A DNA stretch of 64,000 bases from Argopecten irradians (Eukaryota > Mollusca > Bivalvia > Pectinida > Pectinidae). Below the pieces are notes generated by a model. The model searched no databases and was not told the DNA's origin. It saw only the letters and a program-made list of their open reading frames with translations. Below, one piece after another: positions 26,271-37,300 of the stretch. The stretch is from NCBI RefSeq assembly GCF_041381155.1, contig NC_091147.1, positions 12,773,030 to 12,837,029 of the forward strand. Direction: 5' to 3'. Each line of letters begins with the position of its first letter. Positions within the stretch are counted from its first letter, which is position 1. The position numbers were made by a program, and so were the translations under genes.

Positions 26271-28379
26271 TCATCTGTTTTGCCTGGTGTATCCGGAAAC
26301 AAAATGATTAAACTCAAGTATCAAATCTTTCAGTTCATTGCGTTCCTTTTCTGATAGATGACACAGTTTCTTGTCCAAGTTCGCGAGCACATCTGAATTC
26401 CGTAACTTAACACCACAGTCTAAACCTACATCTTGTACACCACCATCTAAGTCTAATTTACAAATATCAGCTGTACTTTCACTTTGTGATGGTACAGAGG
26501 CCAAAGTAGCAATAGGTTGAGAGTCTTGCTCTCTTCTCTATCTACATATTTCTTAAGCATATTAACATGACATAATTGAGTTTTCTTGCGCCTCCCTGGA
26601 GTTTGTACAATGTAGTTAACATCATCATCGACCTTTTTCTCAACAACATAAGGTCCAAAATATCTAGCTTGCAAAGGCTGACACCGGTATTGGTAATTGA
26701 GCCAAAATTTTGTCACCTGGATCAAAACTTCTTGCACGGGCATCTTTATCATACCATGTTTTCATTTTGGTTTGAGTAACGGCCAAATTTTCTTTTGCCA
26801 GTTCACATGCCCTTGTCAACCTTTGCTTAAAGTTAGACACATACTCTAAGAGATACACTTTAGAATCTTCGTCCAAAATTTTGTCTTTCAAAATTTTCAA
26901 AGGACCACGTACAGTATGTCCAAACACAAGTTCAAAGGGACTAAAGCCAAGAGATTCTTGTACAGATTCTCTAACGCCAAACAACAACATGTGTATACCT
27001 TCGTCCCAATCTCTTTTGTTTTCAAAACAATAAGATCTCATCATATTCTTCAATGTCTGATGAAAACGTTCTAAAGCACCCTGAGACTCTGGATGATAAG
27101 CACTAGACTTATACTGCTTGATCTGGAGCTGGTACATTGACTTGTTGAAAAATACCAGACATGAAATTCGAACCTTGGTCCGATTTGGACAGCTTTTGGA
27201 AGACCAACCAGTGTAAAAGAATTTAACCAAAGCCTTGACTATGTTTGGGGCTTTAATATTCCTGAGTGGAATTGGCTTCAGGAAAGCGTGGTGGAAGCAC
27301 ACATAATAGTTAAATGATACTCATTCCCAGACTTAGTTTTGGGTAGAGGACTACACAGTCCTATAATGACATCTACTAAATGGTTCCTCAAATGCTGGAA
27401 TGGGGTGCAAAGGTGCAACAGGGATTTTTCTGATTAGGTTTCCCTACCATCCCCCCTGACAAGTATGACAAGACCTACAAAAATCAGCCACATCCCGTTT
27501 CAACTTGGGCCAAAAGAAGTGATCTAAGATCCTGTTATAAGTCTTGGTCACACCTAAATGCCCTGCCATAGGTACGTCATGAGACAAACTTAGAATATCT
27601 TGCCTATACCTTGGTGGGACAACTATTTGATTGACAACCTTCCAGTCTTCCTCGGGAGACACATCAGGGGGGCGCCACTTGCGCATCAACACACCTGACT
27701 GACGGAAGTAACAAACCGGGACTTTCTCAGCCTCTTCCTCACTCAAAGCCCGATTACACAATAAGGAGATTTCAGGATCTTTCTCCTGTTCTACTATAAG
27801 CTCCTCTCTAGACAAAGATGATTTACTCATCATGTCAGACAAAGAAGTACCCTTGTTAGGAACAACTCTATCACTATCAAAGTCTACAGGATTGCTCAAA
27901 AGATCACACTTGCTCCCGACATCCTCTATATCATGAGCCAAGAAAGTGTCACCTAACCCTGGACTATAATGATCCTCAACTACTGCAACATCAGAAACCT
28001 TCTTACTCATTGAACGAGTTACAGCACAAGAAGGGAAAATACCAGGAAATTCCTGTTGAATAGTCTCAGCATCATCTGTTTTATCTGGAATACTGGACAC
28101 TAAGGGATCTACCCTAACTTTCTCTCCAGCCAAGTCATTGCCTAAAATGAGCGACACGCCCTCTATGGGAAGTTCCGGTCTAACACCAATGGTGACAGGC
28201 CCAGTAACCAAATCTGACTTTAAATAAACACAATGGAGAGGCACATTAACAAAACCTAACTCTACACCTTGAAGCAAAACACTACTACCAGATGAGGTCT
28301 CCTCAGACAAAGGCACTACGCCATCTAATATCAAAGAATGAGAAGCCCCAGTATCTCGCAAAATCTTCACAGGTTTCAA
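26271..28379 (-). pseudogene. Protease, integrase, and integrase-RT linker (fossil element)
   Basis: The protease motif ILRDTGASHSLIL lies at the upstream end. A His2Cys2 integrase finger follows (HLGVTKTYNRILDHFFWP, then CRSCHTCQ), then the integrase core end (SAYHPESQGALERFHQTLKN, then SLGFSPFELVFGHTVRGPL) and the C-terminal part (ARYFGPYVVEKKVDD, LCHVNMLKKYV). The linker that usually leads into RT (HLSEKERNELKDLILEF) is next. Integrase therefore precedes RT. Broken. Confidence 0.88.
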
Positions 28380-29854
28380 GTTGGTAATATCACTAGTAAG
28401 TGAAACAAAACCTTCAGAAATGAAGGGAGAGTACTTCTCTCCAAGACGCTATCAGACTCTGAGCTCTTAATCTCAACAGACACTTTAGAATCTTCCACAA
28501 TATCACTAAGTTTCTGACTAGGCTTTGACATAGCTAACACAGAAGGAACTGACTGTTTACGCCTTTGCTCCTTACGCTGGAGAGAATAACATTCAGACAT
28601 AGTATGCCCTACTTTCTTGCAGTAATTACAAACAGGACCAGAAGGAGACCCCACACCTACCCTATCATCTGTTTTAGAAGCAGACTTAGTTTTATCACCT
28701 AATTTTAGGTTTGTCGTTGGAAGGGCCACTAAAGGTTGGGTTCCTAGGCTGACCAAATTTACTAGTACCTGTGGTACTGTTTTTGTCTTGAGAACTGTTT
28801 TTTAACAAATGAGCCTTTGTGGGTGAGAGCGTAATCATCAGCCATTGTAGCTGCTTCACTAAGTGTTTCAACTTTTCTCTCATCTAAATGAGTTTTTATG
28901 TTTGAGTGGACACAACGTTTAAACTCCTCTATCAACAATAATTGCCTCAATTTACCGAAATCCTCATCAATTTCTTTAGAATCACACCACCTATTAAATA
29001 ATTGTTCCTTTTCTCTGGCAAATTCTACATGAGTTTGTTCATCTCTCTTTCTCGAGTTTCGAAATTTCTGGCGGTAAGCCTCAGGAACTAACTCATAAGC
29101 TTTCAAAATAGCTTTCTTGACTACTTGGTAATTTGAAATATCATCAACAGATAAAGAAGAATAAATGTCTCTAGCTTTACCAATCAAGACACTCTGAAGA
29201 AGCATTGTAAGCTTATCTTCAGGCCATTTCATACTATCAGCTATTTTCTCAAAATGTAGAAAATACTTGTCAACTTCTTTCTCTTGAAAAGGAGGAACTA
29301 ACCTAATATTTCTACTGACATCAAAACCTCTGTTTCCTTGTAAACCCCTAAAAGTTGGATTACTTGAACCGTCTTGAGAAGCTAGCTCTAATTCTTTAAT
29401 TCTAAGTTCTGTTTCAGCTTGAATTTTCTGCTTCTCTAGTTCTAACATCTGATCTCTCTCGATCTCTTTTTCTTTTAATTTTCTTTCCATTTCTTTTTCT
29501 CTTAACTCTCTTTCTTTGTCTATTTCTTTTTCTCTTAACTCCTTTTCTATTTCTCTTTCTCTCATTTCTTTCTCTATTTGTTTCATTTTCATTTCATTCT
29601 CTATTTGTTTTCATTTTCATTTCATGTTCAAGTTCCATTTGTCTAATTTGGATTTCTGAAGTGACTGTTTCCTCTATACTATCTAATGCACTAGAGTCAA
29701 ATTTGCCATTGTCAACAAAATATCTTATAATTACATTCCTAATTTCAGCTTTCCTCAAATTAGTTTTGATAGTAAGGCCTAAATGTTTTACCCAATAACA
29801 GTAAATCCTTCTTACTAACTTGCAAAAGAACTTCCAGGGATGGCGCTTTAACAA
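28376..29854 (-). pseudogene. Gag-like region with CCHC knuckle (fossil element)
   Basis: The N-terminal side is a long Glu/Lys/Arg-rich coiled-coil-like helix (REKEIDKERELREKEMERKL). A gag-like core (PPFQEKEVDKYFLHFEKIA, with WP and an ARDIYSSLS segment) follows, then a zinc knuckle CNYCKKVGHTMSEC. This is typical of Ty3/gypsy gag. Broken into a few pieces. Confidence 0.85.
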
Positions 29855-29984
29855 ACTGTTCTACCTGCATAGAAGTCATATTTATCTAGCTGTTGGTTTC
29901 AAATGTAAACTCAAAGTTTGTACACAAATTTTGAAAATTTCTTAATTAATTTTTCAAAGTTAGATTTCACAAATAAAATATCGA

Positions 29985-30008
29985 TCTCGGACAAGAGCCC
30001 CCAATTTC
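29985..30008 (-). promoter_or_regulatory. Primer-binding-site-like sequence
   Basis: Directly inside the 5' LTR the minus strand reads TTGGGGGCTCTTGTCCGAGA. This closely resembles the tRNA-Pro primer site of many retroviruses (TGGGGGCTCGTCCGGG) with two extra bases. The match is by eye. Confidence 0.6.
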
Positions 30009-30717
30009 TGTTACATTAACGAATAACAGAAAGGAGAAACCAGCAGCTAAATTCAAAACACAATTTAATTATATATACAATATTATACAGAGATGGTTTA
30101 CGATATCTAAAGTAATTGGTGGTGGTACAAGACTAGTACGATGATTTAAAGTGTTACTTATCTGTATGCGAATGTCCTGGTATAATCCTTGATCCTTCCA
30201 GGTTTCAAATTAACAATAATCACAAATCCACAAGGAAAATTGAATGTCCACAGATGATTTGTAAAGTTCCAGGCAATATGAATAAATCCACACAAAGTGT
30301 TGTAATAATCCACAGATAAAGTCACAATAGCTCTCCCAATAGAATCTTATATGGCGCTGTACAATTCTTGATATGTCTTATTACAGGTCTCATTACAGTT
30401 CTGATTAGCCTTGGGCAGCTGGAGTATATATAGCTAAACCGTAATTCAAGAATATTGGAGATCCTCCTACTTCTAGAAATATCTAACTAAAAACAGTAAA
30501 CAAGTAAACACACATAACTTTCTGGAAATAGATCATTCTAGATATCTACTTAAAATCAACATGTTTACAAACATATTTGTTTATACATGATTATATTCTA
30601 GAAAGTTCTATAACCTAAATCAATGATATGACCTTCATAGGATGTATTGATAAAAAAAAGCTATAGGAGTTATCTCCCTTATCTCATAACTACATGTATC
30701 TAGTGTCATACATAACA
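30009..30717 (-). repeat. 5' LTR of the Gmr1-like element
   Basis: Matches 24113-24832 almost throughout, with the same TGTTACAT and CATAACA ends. Differences are a few substitutions and several small indels, which suggests recent insertion or, in part, assembly noise. Confidence 0.92.
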
Positions 30718-31000
30718 ATACATAAACAAGTCGATAATACAATGAAGACATCATAAAGTTATTGTTATAAGCAATTACTGCTCCACTTCTATCGCTGGAG
30801 GTGGCATTAAAGATGTCAGGCGTGGATACAACGTTGAATTGAGGTTCCGGTATTCGTAGCGGGGTGGTATGAGGACTTCCGTTGTGCTGGATGAAGATGG
30901 TAGCTATATATATTTGATAATATGATTGACCAGTGTGAATATTCTTCAGGCACATATTTCAGAAATACATTTGATACGTCGTGTATATGTCCCCAGGCCA
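30718..31000. other. Flank of the LTR element; weak minus-strand open frame
   Basis: A minus-strand frame (30955-30718) reads TTPLRIPEPQFNVVSTPD and resembles normal protein composition, but it runs into the LTR and has no known domain. It could be a coding remnant interrupted by the insertion. Confidence 0.3.
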
Positions 31001-31009
31001 TAACATGAC

Positions 31010-31375
31010 AGATTTGTCAGTTTTACATGTCCGATTAAATGTTAGTGTCTGGTCAGATGTGACATATACATGTAATATGTAATAACCTTAATATGTTGTA
31101 TTGACAAGTATGTCCATGTCGTATCTATTCTGACAAACTTGTACACGTAGGCACATATTCACATAGGGTATAAAAAGGCCTGACAGAGATAGGCAGATAG
31201 AATCTTAGGGAGTCTTAGAGAGTCTCAGGTCTGCACCGCTCCCTCGGGAGTACGGTCCCACTTGGGATTCAAGATGCTAGGCACGGCATGATTCTGTATT
31301 CACGTATATTGTAAAATGTACCACACGAAATAAAACGTCGACACTACATTGGAGTCCTTCGTCTTTCATCAACAC
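31010..31375 (+). mobile_element. Probable solo LTR
   Basis: LTR-like layout on the plus strand: a TATA box TATAAAAA at 31169-31176, then a GC-richer stretch, AATAAA at 31329-31334, and an end GTCCTTCGTCTTTCATCAACA-like tail common at LTR ends. No internal region adjoins it. The outer limits are approximate and no target-site duplication was fixed. Confidence 0.45.
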
Positions 31376-32190
31376 AGCAACTACGTGAATCTTCACAGAC
31401 GATGAACCAACAACCCACATCCAGCATACTCCATAAATCAGCAAACTTGAAAATATTATATACGCTTGGGTGTTTCGAAATATCAATGAAACGGAATCCT
31501 ACAATTGTAGCTTTACAATACTTGTAATAGATATCTCTAATATTTATTGAAGTGTTTGAAACAACAATATAAATATAAGCTAACATTTTGAGAGCGGTAA
31601 ACGTTTACAGTATTGGGCCTATCTGTGTTTGTACATGTTCCTCGAAACGACGTCCGATACATTTGAAAATCTCCAAAATCCGGAAATAAATACATGGAGC
31701 TATGTAAACATCCGTGTATTCAAGAAATTTCAAACGTGAACTGATTTAGTAGAGCTCAAGTGATCACAAAATTGAAGAAACTCTCTGATGTCACACCTCC
31801 TTGACACAGCCGGTTTGAATCGGAAGCCGCGTCACAACTACGTTAAATATCCTGCCACGTTATGAATTGTGTAAGCGTGTGTAATAATACGAAGCAAAAG
31901 ATTAAAACCAAACTGATTTGCATCATGGTGTTTTAACAACAGGTAAACGATTTATAGATCAATACCAGGAAAACCCCAGATATATGCTTCATCAGACGGA
32001 ACTCATTTTATTTGTATGTTCAATGATAAATTGGCGGGAATTTCCGCCACTTCGAGTCGTTGTTCCAAATGCCTGTCGGAACCAAACGATATAATTCAAT
32101 TTAAGTCTTATAAATGCCACAAACACTATTACGGGTAAATTTTGAGCTATGAAAATAATAATCAAGACTGTAAATATAAGGATTAAAGTC

Positions 32191-32326
32191 TCTTTCTGGT
32201 GGTTCTATCGAAGGATAAAGTTGAGTAGGCTATCGATATTTGTTTCATAGACCGCTTCGCGGTCCATTCCAAATATCGATACCATACTCAACTTTATCCT
32301 TCGATAGAACCACCAGAAAGAGATTT
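32191..32326. repeat. Foldback element, about 136 bp
   Basis: TCTTTCTGGTGGTTCTATCG followed by AAGGATAAAGTTGAGTA is mirrored by TACTCAACTTTATCC and TTCGATAGAACCACCAGAAAGA. The arms are near-perfect over about 38 bp. The centre has a second small hairpin GACCGCTTCGCGGTC. MITE-like and apparently young. Confidence 0.92.
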
Positions 32327-33559
32327 TAAAGTAGGTCCATACTTTTGAAAACCGCGCCAATTCATATGACGCTATACCGGAAGTTGCGGAGGTTGTTTTG
32401 AATTCCAGAATACGCCACGACATCCCACTTGGATATTTTTTCAATATGTGAAAATCGTCTACTTATAATATTGAATGTTAAAATCATTAAATAAATCAAA
32501 TCTCTGAGGTTTTTTCGTAAATGGGAATGGATTTTCAAACACCGGAAGAGCCGTTCGTCGCTATAAATGATAAGAGGGGACCCGGCCGGACCGAAATTCC
32601 GGAATTATAAAAAAATCGCATACGGATTTCCTTTAAACACAAAATTTGGAAAAAATCATAAAAACAAACAGACATAAACCAGATATACTATCACAAAAAC
32701 ATATGAACTGATGTGTAATGTTTTTTTGCGGCATGATTTTCAAAAAATAGTCAAATATGACCCATCTTAGCAATGGATGGAATGGGGGTAGGGTTATGAG
32801 TTACAAACTTCAAGCTTACAAAATTGTGAAATTTTGATCGAGGACCCCATGTTTTTATATGATATTTGAAAAAAAATATTTTTTCTTGGGCATATCATAT
32901 ACAAATATTGTGAAATTGACATGGGTTTTCATTTCCTTTTTGGCCTATTCATTGATTTTTTTACGGGCGTAAATATGGCAAAACATGATAATTACGTATA
33001 GAAACGGTCCTGGAAAAATAACAAAAATTAGTTACCATTTGTAAAAATACAAGAGTTTTGTATATTGTTCTATCGTTAGAAATTTAGGACAAAAAATCAA
33101 CAGGATCGAGACTACATTCACCCTAATATTACAGAAAACATAATTTTATGAATTTATCTATTTTCGGCTAGCAAATTTGCATGGATGGTATTTTTCAAGC
33201 TCAAATATCTCAAAAAGTAGTTCGAGAACACCCATTTATCTTTACAGATTTGAAATCTACATGAAAAATGCAAGAAAATAAGACCTGTTAGAAAAAAATG
33301 ACATGGGTTTTCCCAAAAGTATGGAGCTACCTTAAATACCCACAATACCTGTGTGGTTTGTAAGATACTCTAGATCTAGTGACGTTACCTAATCGGGTGT
33401 GAGTGACGTCATTCAACTTCGTCCAGAGGTCTACCGCACATGTTATAATCGTTAATAACTGAGTACAATGGTATTTTTTTCTTTACTTTCATACCAAAAT
33501 AATCATTTTTCTTTGTTTTAATACTAAATCTGGTTTTCTGAATGGCCGATTTTTTCATA

Positions 33560-33885
33560 TCGCTATGAAAAAAATATCCGAGAATGGCGAGAAAACCCGA
33601 CGTTGTTGTGCTGTCACAATAGACATTGACGTTGCATATTGATTTGAAAAATAATGAAGGATTAACATGAATAGATTTTTTGTGTTATGGAGATGAAACA
33701 CAAAAATCTGAATGTACTATGATCATAAACCGCTTCGCTGTTTATTTAGAGTACACTCAGATATTTTGTGATTGGCCAATTATTTTTATTCATAACTACT
33801 CTTTGAAGAAAAAATCCGAGAAATGCGCGTAAATCCGACGCTATCATGACATCGACATTGCGTATGGATTTGGAAAAAAAATATA
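33560..33885. repeat. Direct 80-bp repeats flanking a small foldback
   Basis: A segment with ATCCGAGAA, CCCGACG, GACATTGACGTTGC (about 33568-33655) recurs at about 33808-33884 as ATCCGAGAAATGCG, TCCGACG, GACATCGACATTGC. Between them is an imperfect foldback with the centre AACCGCTTCGCTGTTT. Probably a compound MITE. Confidence 0.7.
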
Positions 33886-33886
33886 A

Positions 33887-34048
33887 TTAAGCGTTGATGC
33901 CAATATATACCTATTGTTTAACTTCATTGAGTCTTGAAATAAATTTTGTTGCAAACTTTTGTGAGAATCCGCCACGCGGATTTACACAGTTTGCAAACAA
34001 AATGTCTTTCATACACCGATGAAGTTAATACTGACATCAAATGCTTAA
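33887..34048. mobile_element. TTAA-flanked foldback MITE
   Basis: TTAAGCGTTGATG at the left mirrors CATCAAATGCTTAA at the right. Inner arms TTAACTTCAT/ATGAAGTTAA and TTTGTTGCAAACT/AGTTTGCAAACAAA also pair, around AATCCGCCACGCGGATTT. TTAA at both ends suggests a piggyBac-type target. Confidence 0.8.
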
Positions 34049-34317
34049 ATGCATCATAAAGTTTCTTAAAACTTCTCAACCGAATTTTCTCCTTTGATGA
34101 ATTATTTATTTTACTTTTGATGTCACATTGCGTTGCTTGTGGTCCATCCTCGATAGTTCATGGGTTCCGATCACTTACGATCTCTACACCATCTACATCT
34201 CTACACATGATTGCAGTCATGTGCTGATCTATGACAGAAGGGGAACAACTCGTACTACAATGCGGAACTTCAAGTTAGGGTGTTAAATCTACCTCCACAC
34301 CGTGTACAGATGTAAAC

Positions 34318-37300
34318 ATGGCAGCGCCCGTTACACACGTGATATTTGACGTGGATGGACTGATATTAGGTGAGGCCTAATACACTTCTGATTTACGCTA
34401 GAAAATGTAACATCAAAGTTATATTTCCAGTAGATAATTAAATTATTCACTAGATACATTTAGCTGGTTCAGCAGTAATCAGTTGTCTGCAGTGAAATAA
34501 ATCTATCACACGCACCTGTCACCTAATATATTACTCCTACATGTGTACTGTATGAGGCCTTATTCCACCCTGGTTATAAAAAAGTATCTCGTCGTGTTAA
34601 CCTCTAACATTGTTGGAGAGCTGTCACCTTAATTAGTAACCTTATTAATCCATTAATTAGATGAGGGAACAATGTCAACTCAGTGTGTCGGTCACGTACA
34701 GATCAGATCTTGCCTTCAGAATGTAACCAAAAAAGATATTTGGTATAAGGCCTAGATTTGGTAACCCAACTAATTTTGTCAAGGAAAATGCAAAATTATA
34801 CTTATTATACATGTATTTTATAGAACACATACAGCCACATATTAAAATGTACTATATATGGGTAAAGTACACAAAAACCAGTGCATTAAAAATTTGATAC
34901 ATGTACATGTAATTAGTTATTAATTATACTGTATATGAACTGTTGATGCAAAATATGCTCCTTTAGCTATTCTCTGATAAAATGACTTTGGAATTATCCT
35001 CATATTACTTTGTTAATGACCTCTTTGTCAAAATGTTGAATTTATCTGCATGTACATAACCCTTTTTTGGTTAAAATTATTCCTCCATGGTAATGTATAC
35101 TTAATGTAGATACAGAACGGTTGTACACACAAATCACAGACAAGATTGTGGAGGTAATATATATATACATATACAATGCATATAAAAAATAAATCTCAAC
35201 GACCTTCCTCTAGTACTTTCGCCACTTCAGAAAGAGCCATCATGAAATGGCGAAAGTACTAGAGGAAGGTCGTTGAGTTTTATTTTTTATATATTCAACT
35301 CTACATGGACACATATTTTTTCTTGATTTATACATTATATGTATACTTTAGATACAGAACGGTTGTATACACAAATCACAGACAAGATTGTGGAGCAGTA
35401 TGGTAAAACATTCACATGGGACGTCAAGTCTAAACAGATGGGCAAGAAGGATGTCGAGGCAGCAAAGATTCTTATTGGTAAGTTCGTCTGCAGTGAATAT
35501 TACTCTCATTAACGTCGAAATTCTAATGGTCCTCATTTTAACTGTTTTATAATGATTTTTTAACCTGAGATCATTTCTGCAAACCTCACCAGTTTCTTTC
35601 TGAACAATTTCATTAGGCATGGAAGTTACAAACCATGGCTAGTGTAGCAGTGTTCCAGATAATTTTTTGAGGGGTGGGTAATTGTACTGTACTCATACTT
35701 TCGTAGAAGAGGGGTACAACACTGACTTCTGTGCAAACCCAAAACTAAACCAATATTTTTCACTAAAAGTTATGATGTTATAGTATATTCAGTAATCGAT
35801 GATATGCTAGCAATTGTGCAAATATCCATCTGAAACAAGAGCACAGATGATGCAGACTCAAAATTGAGTGGAATCATCACATTTTACAAAATTTCTTCTG
35901 ATTTTACTACTCAATGTAAGTGCTCATACTAATTGGGTTGAGTAATTACAAATTTTGTAGGGGTAATTTGTACAAGTCCATACAATTTTAGCGGGTAATT
36001 GACAGGTTTTAAATGGGTATTTTACCCATGTACGCATCTAAACTGGAGCATTGTGTAGCATACATTTAGTGTTGTATTTAGTCAGCAGTGTCAAAAGCGA
36101 TCGTGAACATCAATCTTCAACTTTGATTTTGAAGCTTTTACACTTTTTGCACCCTAACTTATGTTGTTTGATCATTTGTCTGATGAAGGTGATAGGGTAC
36201 ACATCGTAACAGTCACCAAAACATTACACATCAAATATTCATTGGTTGCTGTATGTGTGTCAATACCATTACATAAAGTATGGGGATTGTCTCCAATGAT
36301 AATGCAATATAATGAGGTATGTTGCTCAACAAAGATATGTAAATGTGACATATTAATATTTCAGATGAACTACAACTTCCAATAACACCAGAAGAGTACC
36401 TAGTGCAGGCGAGAGCTCAGCAGAAAATTCTGTTCCCCACCGTCGATCTCTTACCAGGTAAAACCCCGTCACAGATTTACCTCTAGTAGATCTCTTACCA
36501 GGTAAAACCCGTCACAGATTTACCTCTAGTCGATCTCTTACCAGGTAAAACCCTGTCAAAGATTTACCTCTATTCAATCTCTTACTAGGTAAAACCCTGT
36601 CACAGATTTACCTCTAGTCGATCTCTTACCAGGTAAAACCTCGTCACAGATTTACCTCTATTCGATCCCTTACAGGTAAAAACCCTTTACAGATTTACCT
36701 CTATTCAATCTCTTACCAGGTAAAAACCCTTCACAGATTTACCTCTATTCGATCTCTTACTAGGTAAAACCCCGTCACAGATTTACCTCTAGTCAATCTC
36801 TTACCAGGTAAAGCCTGTCACAGATTTACCTCTAGTCAATCTCTTACCTGGAAAAACCCTGTCATAGATTTACCTCTAGTCGATCTCTTACCAGGTCAAA
36901 CCTTGTCACAGAATTACCTCTAGTCGAAATCTTGCCAGGTAAAAATCCTTCACAAATTTTCCTCTAGTCGATCTCTTACCTGGTAAAGCCTGTCACAGAT
37001 TTACCTCTAGTCAATCTCTTACCAGGAAAAACCCTGTCATAGATTTACCTCTAGTCGATCTCTTACCAGGTAAAAATCCTTCACAAATTTTCCTCTAGTC
37101 GATCTCTTACCTGGTAAAGCCTGTCACAGATTTACTTCTAGTCAATCTCTTACCAGTAAAAACCCTGTCATAGATTTACCTCTAGTCGAAATCTTGCCAG
37201 GTAAAAACCATTCAAAAATTTTCCTCTAGTCGATCTCTTACCAGATAAAACCCTGTCATAGACTTACCTCTAGTCAATCTCTTACCAGGTAAAGCCTGTC

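Larger units (their letters stand above)
24113..30717 (-). mobile_element. LTR element, Gmr1-like Ty3/gypsy, minus strand
   Basis: Two LTRs of about 0.71 kb bound a 5.2-kb interior. Read on the minus strand the order is: gag-like region (about 29854-28400, with coiled-coil-like charged part and a CCHC knuckle), protease, integrase zinc finger, integrase core, integrase C-terminal part, then reverse transcriptase and RNase H. Integrase before RT is the Ty1/copia-like order known from the Gmr1 group of Ty3/gypsy elements, while the motifs themselves are Ty3/gypsy type. A purine-rich tract adjoins the 3' LTR and a tRNA-Pro-like primer site adjoins the 5' LTR. The LTRs differ by only a few substitutions plus several small indels, so the insertion is fairly young. 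Coding parts are broken in roughly six places. No clear target-site duplication was seen. Confidence 0.9.
31376..34317. other. Intergenic DNA with several foldbacks, PUDP upstream region
   Basis: AT-rich with no gene recognised. It contains the foldbacks at 32191-32326 and 33887-34048 and the repeated segment at 33560-33885. The last 200 bp before the PUDP start codon is less AT-rich and should contain the promoter and 5' UTR. No TATA box was seen there. Confidence 0.55.
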
